From Siphlonurus alternatus (taxonomy: Eukaryota > Arthropoda > Insecta > Ephemeroptera > Siphlonuridae): 64,000 nt of DNA. Of this stretch, positions 56,054 to 64,000 are shown piece by piece. The stretch's first letter is position 1, and every line of letters begins with the position of its first letter. Location of the stretch: NCBI GenBank assembly GCA_949825025.1, contig OX463778.1, positions 52,268,364 through 52,332,363 of the forward strand. The letters run 5' to 3'. The notes beneath the pieces were generated by a model, which saw nothing but the letters and a program-made list of their open reading frames with translations, was not told where the DNA came from and made no database searches. The position numbers were made by a program, and so were the translations under genes.

Positions 56054-57096
56054 AGACTATTTGTGGCATCAAAATTCACTAAACGATATTTGAATCAGTG
56101 TTTAAAGAGACCTTGACAAATAGAATTATAATAATATGTACTCTTTACTGAGAAAAACGAACTGTATTTTTTGTTAGATTTACTCTTAACTATCCTATAA
56201 ACAGAGTAAAAAATAGTCTCCAAAGTTAGGAAACATTATTATTATTATTGTTTTTTTAGGGTTATTTTACTTTATTTGACTTATTTTACCGTGTTTAAAT
56301 TTGGATCTAAATTATTACCTCCGATTTATTTTTCTTCGACCCCTGAAGTCTCGAATATAAGCTTCTTATTTCGATTTACGAGTAATCTGGCGCTCTGCTT
56401 GGCCAATTGAGTTTTGCCAATGCCACCCCAACTTTCTATACCCTTCGCAAAATTTGCGAGTTGGGTGCATATTCATGCAAGGCTTAAGATACCATTAACT
56501 ATTTGTTTCATGATTGACTTCAGTTTCACACCCTGCTTTGTTTAGAATAAGGAACAAACAACTATTAAGTGTGACCCAAGTGTTTTGAAGCAATTTTCGT
56601 ACAAGTCTCTTACCAGATTGTTGAGGGACATGGTTTAACCCATGTTGTCATATATCATTGAACTGCAACCCGGTGTATTTTACCAAGTCCCTTTCTGTTC
56701 TTCCTCTTTCAGTAATTTTACAGATATTAAAAATTTTGGCGGCAACATCCAATCAGTTTGGGTACCACATTCTTGGCTCTTGGGCACGGCTTAGTTAATT
56801 TTTCATGAATTTTGTACCACTTGTTGCTCTTAAGAAACACTATAAACCCTGTTAAGAAAACTTTTCTTTTTGTTATATATATAATTCATATTTTTGGGGG
56901 AGCACTTTGAATATTGTTTATTATTAGTGTTATCCAGCAAAAGTATGACTGCAAAAAAGTAATCATTCAGTATGTGCACTCGATAAATAAGTGCCAATGT
57001 CAGTTACTATTGGAATTTTGTTAAATATTTTTGTACATTAAAAGCTTAATAATTTACTTCTGTTGATTTTTCTTTCATATTATACTCTTTATAGAT
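56054..57096 (+). other. PARG 3' UTR and flank
   Basis: No further gene. The 3' UTR must begin here. I cannot place the polyadenylation site with confidence; AT-rich signals occur from about 56150 onward and near 57030. Confidence 0.4.
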
Positions 57097-57442
57097 ATAC
57101 TGTGGTGTAGTGGTTAGATTGAGTACCTGGCTGAGAAGTCTCCGGTTCAATTCCCGAACACAGCAGACTTTTCGTGACTTGGGATGGGTGTGACTGCATG
57201 ATTACTAGATGATTGAGTTGGTAGAAAAAGAAGGCAGCTTATGGCTGTGATGTATACACTGCTGCTCGGCTGCAGTATTGCACTGCCAGCTGCACAGATC
57301 AGGTAGTAAGAGCCCAGAAGAGTGCAAGAAAGGGTTCTAGTAAAAGCCCCAGCTCGATCACAAGATAACTCTTCCACACAATAATTAAGGTTAAATACCT
57401 GGCCACACCCTAAAAGAGTAAAATGGCATCAAGGATATTAAC
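57097..57442 (+). mobile_element. tRNA-derived SINE, plus-strand copy
   Basis: The head carries pol III promoter boxes: A-box-like GGTGTAGTGGTTAG at about 57104 and B-box GGTTCAATTCC at 57144-57154. The body has GACTTGGGATGGGTGTGACT, GCAGTATTGCACTGCCA and AGAGCCCAGAAGAGTGCA, and it ends near GGCATCAAGGATATTAAC. The same 345-360-bp unit recurs inverted at 62027-62384, proving a repeat family. It does not fold as a complete tRNA gene. Confidence 0.85.
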
Positions 57443-58203
57443 TTTTATTATTTTAATATTAAGTTTCTAGGTTTTGTTTGTTTTTGAAAATTTACAGAAA
57501 ACAATATTACAATTTTTAAAAATAGTTCATTTTATTTTAGAAACCTTAAGCACAAATGCATAGTGTACAACATCCCAGTATGTACAACAAAAAGTCCAGA
57601 ACATATAATGTGCATAAATGTACCTACTATTATAACAACAATACATAAAGGTACTGTACTGATGAAATTACAAATTAATGATTTAACATGCACATGATAA
57701 TATAGTTTTACAGAACCATGCAATCAATTTTATAAACTTTCAAAAAGAATGTTAGTATGATACTGATTTGTTATATTGAAAAGAAATATCAAAATATGCA
57801 ATCAATTATTTAATTGCCATAACTTAAAACAATTCATGAATAAAAGATACTTCTCATGCTAAATTTAATACACGTAATATTTTCAGACTTATAAACTGCA
57901 TATATAACATTCAATTACAGTGCCCAATATCAAATTTATTATATATTATAGTAGCACCTTTGATTTATGAGACCTATCGGGTAGTAAACTTATTATGTAA
58001 TTGCAAAAAAAAAAAAAAAAATAATAATAATAAATAAAAAAAAAATTAATATATTGCCAATGGAGAAAGAGTTTAATTTATCTCTTATTAAATTATTTTC
58101 CATGGAACATAAAATTATATATACTATTCTGGCAATATAGTTTAAAACTTTATAGGGGCATTTCAAAATATTTACTGAAAATTCCCATCCTTCTAAAATA
58201 AAC
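57443..58203. other. AT-rich intergenic stretch
   Basis: Nothing recognisable beyond A/T homopolymers and an (AAT)n run at 58017-58035. Confidence 0.5.
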
Positions 58204-58598
58204 TTAAGGGTAAGATAACACGAACAATCAATTGTTGTAGTCCCATTTGATTAACATGTAAACCTTAGCAACCTCATAATGATTCTGAATTTTTTTTTAG
58301 AGACAGTTCTTGGCACCAAAAAAATATGGAAAAATTTTCAAAACAATCGGACGATCCAATTTTTTAAATTAATTTCTTACAGTTTAGGTCTCCATGGGAA
58401 AGCCCGGATACTGAAAATTTAAAAAATTAATTTAAAAAAATTGGATCGTCCGATTGTTTTGAAATTTTTTCCACATTTCTTTGGTGCTAAGAACTGTCTC
58501 TCAAAAAAAAAATCAGAATTATTATGAGGTTGCTAAGGTTTACATGTTAATCAAATGGGACTATCAACAATCGATTGTTCGTGTTATCTTACCCTTAA
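58204..58598. mobile_element. TTAA-type palindromic MITE
   Basis: TTAAGGGTAAGATAACACGA is mirrored by TCGTGTTATCTTACCCTTAA-type ends. The arms mirror around about 58400 (GATCCAATTTTTTAAATT and its inverse). The interior (TTGATTAACATGTAAACCTT) matches the element at 44559-44951 inside the LINE, so the two are one family. Confidence 0.82.
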
Positions 58599-58646
58599 TG
58601 CACAACTATAATACATAAAATATTAAAGAAGTTTGTTAAACCATAT

Positions 58647-58740
58647 TTAAGGGTAAGATAACATGCCGAATATGTTAAAAAAAAGCACATATATGTGGGA
58701 ATTTTTTAACATTGGGCTTATTATTTTATCAATAGGTTAG
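58647..58740. mobile_element. Fragment of TTAA-type MITE
   Basis: TTAAGGGTAAGATAACATGC starts the copy. The short mirrored core CACATATATGTG is followed by AACATTGGGCTTATT. It is probably an internally deleted relative of 15091-15443. Confidence 0.5.
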
Positions 58741-58926
58741 TGTAATATGGAAACAAATTCTAATTTATTGTGACAATTTTTCTATTGTTCCAATCATAAT
58801 TTTAAAAAACGTAAATATTGTATGTAGTTCTGATGAACTTAAACTGAAATTCTACCCTCACACTTTTGTTGAAAAATTCAATTAAAAGATACGTTAAAAC
58901 TCAATTTTAATATTAATCTTTTTTTA

Positions 58927-59225
58927 ATGGAGTACCGACCTCAAAATTTTTTATTGCAGAAATGGATAGAGGGTGCAAAGTTATGCTACTCTGATTTTTT
59001 TCAGATTTTTTAGAGCCCGGCAACTATTTTTTAAAAATTATTGAAAGTGCCGCCTCTCTTAATAAAAGATAGGACCCAAAAGGGACGTGGATTCAAACCC
59101 GACCTCGCCAAAACTTTTTAGCAATACTTCCCGGTCACTAAAAAATCTGAAAAAAATCAGAGTAGCATAACTTTGCACCCTCTATCCATTTCTGCAATAA
59201 AAAATTTTGAGGTCGGTACTCCATT
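58927..59225. mobile_element. Palindromic element, about 300 bp
   Basis: AATGGAGTACCGACCTCAAA is mirrored by TTTGAGGTCGGTACTCCATT. The inner arms have TGCAGAAATGGATAGAGGGT, as in 50165-50490. The termini resemble AATGGGGTACTGACC of the 22495 element, linking the two families. Confidence 0.82.
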
Positions 59226-60426
59226 CCACAGCAAAATAATTATTTTTTACTGGCAATAAAAAGCCTACCAATAAATTAATCAATTTGCTTTAAGTGATAC
59301 AAAGTACAAAAATACATCTAGCAAATTGATTAAACTTATATCAATTAAAACATACAATTACAATTATTTATCATTTAATTTTTATCAGTTAAATTTAAAT
59401 GTTACTACAATACTTATGGCACCATCAATCCATTTGAAGATAAAAATATAATAAGTAACTTTTTAATATATTTGATGTATATTATTATTGTATTTGAATC
59501 CACTTATAAAATAAAAAAAAAATACATAGCTTTGCTATATATTAGTGTGCAGATTCAAATATATCATAGAAATAAAGGTTGATTTTAGATTTAAATGCAT
59601 TTATGTGTGAAGTGAGCAGTCATGGTCTTTGTTTTAGTGACTTTGTTTAGTACATCATCCAGGGTTATACTTATAAGAATCGGGTATATGCGCTCCTTTC
59701 TGGTATATGAGACCACTTTCCTAATTTCTGATTGGCCCCAAAGAGCTTGTTGATTTTTTCGCGGCTTTTCATTGGTTGCTAAGCAACGTAATGAACCAAT
59801 TACAGGCCAGAAAAAAGTCCACTTTTCGAATGGGCATTTAAGTCCATTAAATGGAACTGACCAATCAAAAGACAGGAAGTTTTCAACCTCAAAAAGTAGG
59901 TGTTTTCGTTAAGTGGTCGACTTCAACGATTCAAAAATCGTAATTTTCAGCACAAATTACCCCCAGATAGTCTCATCTTCCACCATAATTCTTCAGGAGC
60001 TCTGGAAATTAGCACCAAAGTTGGTGGTTTTCCCATAAGGTTACAGGGGGCGTGGCCTAAAAGGTCCACTTTTCTCGAACTGCGTACACCCCCATCCCAA
60101 TGGAGCATAGCCCTGTACATCATGAAGTTTCTTGGTAGCCCTGCTTGGATTGCACTTCATGGACTGAAGGAAATGGTGCACAACTCTTACACAGTTCAGG
60201 GTTACAAACAAACCTCAAAGCGACCAAGTCAAAAAAAGTTAACATGAAAACAGGGTAAAAAGTGTAAAGATAATAAATTCCTGCGACAACAAACATAAAA
60301 ACAGTTTTACTAAAGCAGACTTTGTAAAAAAAAATAATAATAATACTAAAAAAATAAGGAAATAAGAAAAGTATGATATAAAAAAACAAAGTTAGTGCTA
60401 GAGATTCAGAGATATCTTGTTTCAAC
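59226..60426. other. Intergenic stretch with a GC-richer block
   Basis: 59226-59640 is AT-rich with nothing recognisable. 59640-60250 is markedly GC-richer, with GGGGGCGTGGCC at about 60047 and the CCAAT/X-box cluster at 59731-59865. The open plus-strand frame there has no recognisable domain. It may be a regulatory region or an unrecognised repeat. Confidence 0.4.
59731..59865. promoter_or_regulatory. CCAAT-box cluster with X-box-like palindrome
   Basis: Four CCAAT/ATTGG pentamers (59731, 59771, 59796, 59861) and GTTGCTAAGCAAC (59775-59787) fall within 135 bp. NF-Y plus RFX-type sites often co-occur in promoters. The 13-bp spacing deviates from the usual 14-bp X-box, and the region might instead be repeat-derived. 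Confidence 0.35.
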
Positions 60427-63113
60427 TTAGTTCTGCGCTGGCATGGAGTTGAGTGCAATTGGTTGCAGAGGAAGGCGTGCAGGTAACAGCTCCTCATCTG
60501 TCTCCTCCTCGGCACCTTGCCCTGACGCAAAGTCCCCCTGTAAAAAATTGTGAGTCAAATTTTGATTGCCAGTTTCAGCAATATAGCTACAGTATTTAAT
60601 TCATCTATTATACATTTGGACTTCTCATAAAAAAAATTATTATTAGTTGAATATTCTCATGCTCAATGCCACAGAAAAGGATTCCAATAAATGACTACAT
60701 GTTAGTTACGAGGTAAAAGCCAGCAGCAGCCGTCCACAACAATCTTCAGTCACAAGGGATCTGATATATGAACACCTTAATATCAATACACCTTACGGGA
60801 AATTTCGAACTTGTTCTCAAATTTGTAAATTTTGAAGGCAATATATCAGTTTTGTGAACAAATGTAAGCTTTATAGAAATGGATGGAAATTAAAAATGAA
60901 GCTATCATGAGGGAAAAAAAAATCCTTTAATTTAAAATGAATTAAATAATTAGTTGACTGCCTCGTGTCACTCTTTTATACGTATTTTCAATTTAATTTC
61001 ATTTACTGTATAATGGGGAAGTGTCCAAGGAAAAAAAAAAAATTATAACAAATTAAGCAGATGGATCTCATTAGACTGATGATATAATTGTTTGTTTTGC
61101 GTTTCTACAATAATTTGTTAATTCTTGGGAATTTATTGAAGGTCAAAGCGGGAAATCTAGTTTTCAAATGTTCCATTGAACTCGCTTGTAATAAGATGTC
61201 ACTTTGAAATTGCTAAAAAATTCCAAAAAAATCAACATATCATTGCATAACGAAAAACAAACAATGTTGTGATTAGTTTATTATGCTTAATAAATGTCAG
61301 TGGTTTTTGAAAATAACTTCTCCATTAAACTAAAACAGGCAGGTAGGAATGTACGTACGTGGGCGGATGCAGACATCTCGTCGTCTTCGTCCCCTGTCCC
61401 GTCATCATCATGGGAATGAAAGAAGTCCAACACTGAAACAACAACCGTTGAGATTCTGTGTGCTCCTCCAGCCACCAATGTAGAAGGGGGTTTAAAATGT
61501 GTCTATACACAGGCCTTATGGGTGACGTCATAAAGGACATTTGGCATCAAGGTATTAGAGAGAAGAAGCATCATCTGACCTTCACTTCATAAATACAATA
61601 CACATCGTTGCCGATACCATGTAAACAACAAGACACTTTTGAACCCCCTTCGGTACCAAGTCTGTGTGTTGACCAACCTGACGGTGCCTGAGTCATCGTT
61701 TTAAACAATTCCAGGGGCACCAGCCTGCGCAGAAGCAGAGCTTCCTTCTGGTACCATGAGAGGAAGCGGCAATCTTTGGGCACTTTGAGCAACGTCTGCA
61801 AATACAACCAAAATTATAAAACTTAAAGAGAACTTGAAAAAATACTGGAAATAACACTTATTGAAAAGTGAAGCAGAGGTCTAGGAGGTATAATTAACAT
61901 TACAAATGAAAAGAAGTCATGCACTGACATTATAATTAAATTAATTGTTTAGTGAACCTATTAAATATTTTATTTTTAATCAGTAAGGTTTTGCAGCATT
62001 TTTTTTAAAAATTAATAAAAGAAAAAGTTAATACCCTTGACACCATTTTACCCTTTCGGGTGTGGCCAGGCCGATATTTAGCCTTGTCAGTAAGAGTTAT
62101 CTTGCGACCATGCTGGGGCTTACTAGGCTCCCAGAACCCTTTCCTCCCTTTCCTGCACTCTTCTGGGCTCCTACTACCAGATCTGTGCAGCCTGCAGTGG
62201 CAGTGCAATACTGCAGGGCAGCGGAGCATATAGACAGCCTTAAGCTGCCTTCCTCCTACCAACTCCATAATCTAGTAATCAGTCACACCCATCCCAAGTC
62301 ACGAAAAGTCTGCCGTGTTCGGGAATTGAACCAAGAACCTCTCGAACCAGAGCCAGGGGTACTAACCACTACACTACAGAGCGGATTTTACTTCAACAAT
62401 AAAAAATGTTTTTAGATGACTATTTGAGGGAGTACAGTCAACATTTTTGATGAAATTTAGACTCCCTGTATAATCAAGCAAGGTTTGCAATTGCAACTGA
62501 ACGGTGCTTTGTGCCAATACAAATCAAGATTACTGCTAAATTAATTTTGAAAGTTTTGCCCTTTGATTTTTTTTTTTTTTAAATATATTTTATTTATATA
62601 ACAGTAGCGTCCAGCCAGGAACCACCCTGTTAATCTTTTAAATCATATTGTGGTGAATATATTGTTTGAAATTTATAAAAACCATAAAGATTTTTTTTTT
62701 TTTAAATACATGATAGATATTGCATATTTAAAAGCATGACCTAGCTCTCACCATTGTAAATTTGTATTACCATTGTATTAATTCATAATAATTTTATAAT
62801 AAATATTAATCAAAGCAATTTTCATGATTTATGTTACTATAACTATACTTAAATTGCATTTCCAGACATGCATCAATTTTATTCCTAAGCAAACTTAAAT
62901 CTTGAGCCATTTAATTTTTTCCGATTATTGTATGTTTATAATATTTGTCTGAAGGGCTATTAGCATGTGGAAGATTATACATCAGGGGTACCAATGTAGA
63001 GATAACACTTTATCACTACACAAGAGTCACAAAAAAGAGATACGTACCTTGCAATGATCAATAACCTCTCTGGCAATCTCTCGTATTTTGCTGGCATCAC
63101 TTATGAATGTTTC
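60427..63113 (-). CDS. 3' end of an unrecognised gene (last four exons)
   Basis: Four minus-strand exons join without frame breaks: 63113-63048 (22 codons), 61795-61678, 61432-61359 and 60537-60427 (stop at 60427). Intron phases are 0, 1 and 0. They encode about 122 residues. First come two helical stretches (SKIREIAREVIDHCK, then FLSWYQKEALLLRRLVPLEL), then an acidic stretch (HSHDDDGTGDEDDE), then a Glu-rich and Pro-containing tail ending ALNSMPAQN. Splice sites are good (GTACGT, GTTGGT and GTACGT donors; CAG acceptors), so this is a real gene whose 5' part lies beyond the right edge. I do not recognise the family; helix-rich structure followed by an acidic tail is all that can be said. The SINE at 62027-62384 lies in its intron. 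Confidence 0.72.
62027..62384 (-). mobile_element. tRNA-derived SINE, minus-strand copy
   Basis: On the minus strand it starts CTCTGTAGTGTAGTGGTTAG and has B-box GGTTCAATTCC, GGGATGGGTGTGACTGATTA and a 3' end at GGTGTCAAGGGTATTAAC. It is the same family as 57097-57442, inserted in an intron of the right-hand gene in its sense orientation. Confidence 0.87.
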
Positions 63114-64000
63114 CTGCAGAAAAACAAACATAGCTTTTTTAAGTCTAAAAATAATTTGTAGCTATAATAAACGTAAATTAATTAAAACAAGATTTTTTTT
63201 TTTTTTTTTGTAATTCTACTTCTGACTGGATAGCGTGATATTAAATTATTTAAATTCATATATATTAAAATCTCATATTTTATAATGAAAATAAAAATGT
63301 AATAATTTTACTTTTCTCTTTTTTTCATGCTATTTCATTGTTTATTTTATGTTATTTTATTTTATTTAAGTTATTTTTGTCCTATCTACTGCAAGTCATC
63401 TACTGTTGTTGGCAAGGTTTCCTCTGACTTCTCCAAATTTAACCAACCTCCTCAGCTGGTGAGAGCTCCCACATCGCCACACACCCAGTGTAGTGGGTCA
63501 GCTAGACAGAAACAATTTCAACATAAAATCATTGATAGAGATAATTAATTTAAAAAAAAAATTGTAACTCATAAAACTTTCAATAAATCAACAGCGTAAA
63601 CTTGGAGGAATATTAAATCATAGTTGAGCTTCCATAATTTATAAATAAATAAATGCAGTATGTCTATTGTTAATACATTACTAAGGTTTTTGCCTAGCAA
63701 TATTTGAAAAAAAAATAATAATAATAATGGATTTTACAATAAGTAGCATTTAAAAATATATGTAAGACAGTTTTAATGTATTTAATACATAATAATAATT
63801 ATACAACATGACCACTTTTTTTCAATTACAATAAAAACTCATTATTATGCAACTTAATGTTAGGTGAAACTTAATTTTAAGTGAAGGGGATTGCGGACCC
63901 GTGAAAAATAATTAGCATGACTGTGTGGTATATTATAGGAAAAACTCAATATAAGGTAAACCTAATTTCTTGGGTCCCTTAATTGACTTTAAACAATAAC
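63114..64000. other. Intronic/flanking sequence with one GC-richer block
   Basis: Mostly AT-rich, presumably the next upstream intron of the minus-strand gene. The block at about 63396-63510 is GC-richer and open on both strands; a plus-strand donor-like CAGCTG|GTGAGA is present, but no good acceptor and no recognisable protein. It may be a repeat fragment. The end (63830-64000) contains ATAAGGTAAACCTAATTTCT, also present inverted near 51480-51510 in PARG intron 6, so it is a dispersed repeat. Confidence 0.4.

Noticed and set aside
57101..57172. Functional tRNA gene
   Set aside because: A and B boxes are present, but there is no complete cloverleaf, and the sequence is the head of a repeated 345-360-bp SINE.
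63396..63545. Plus-strand exon with donor CAGCTG|GTGAGA
   Set aside because: No good acceptor, no neighbouring exon on that strand and an open reverse frame as well; a repeat fragment is as likely.

Overview
This is a eukaryotic, AT-rich window from an animal genome. Spliced genes have GT-AG (and one GC-AG) introns, and the coding exons are clearly more GC-rich than their surroundings. Metazoan-type genes are present (HCF-1, PARG and ankyrin/SOCS-box proteins), together with many non-LTR retrotransposon, SINE and DNA-transposon remnants. An invertebrate is most likely, perhaps an arthropod, but nothing in the sequence fixes the phylum.

Minus-strand gene block (1-40.7 kb). Three paralogous ankyrin-repeat genes lie here: A (partial, 1-1382), B (16336-26527) and C (34846-40699). 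All three share intron phases (2, then 1; B and C also share a last phase-1 intron). B and C end in a separate exon that encodes a SOCS box, so they look like ASB-type substrate adaptors for Cullin-5/Elongin B-C ubiquitin ligases. Between A and B lies the chromatin/transcription co-regulator host cell factor (HCF-1-like, 7555-12644), also on the minus strand.

Plus-strand gene (45.86-56.05 kb). A complete 12-exon poly(ADP-ribose) glycohydrolase (PARG) gene can be reconstructed. All its splice phases agree, giving 913 codons and a catalytic GGG...QEE signature. A long C-terminal tail ends in a PCNA-interaction-like motif.

Right end. The last four coding exons of an unrecognised minus-strand gene lie at 60427-63113. 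The rest of that gene is beyond the window.

Mobile DNA fills most of the remainder. There are at least five fragments of one or more Jockey/CR1-like LINEs. One of them carries a hAT-like insertion with an 8-bp target duplication. Another is split by a palindromic element at a duplicated TTAA, and the LINE copy next to it gives the empty site. There are two copies of a tRNA-derived SINE. At least twenty palindromic (foldback/MITE-like) elements run from about 40 bp to 4.2 kb, many flanked by TTAA and several nested. Two large foldbacks (1880-4033 and 27015-27772) carry tandem subrepeats in their arms, like Drosophila FB elements. The main points for follow-up are the ASB-type cluster, the PARG tail, the subrepeat foldbacks, and the nuclear-receptor half-site cluster in the 4.2-kb palindrome.
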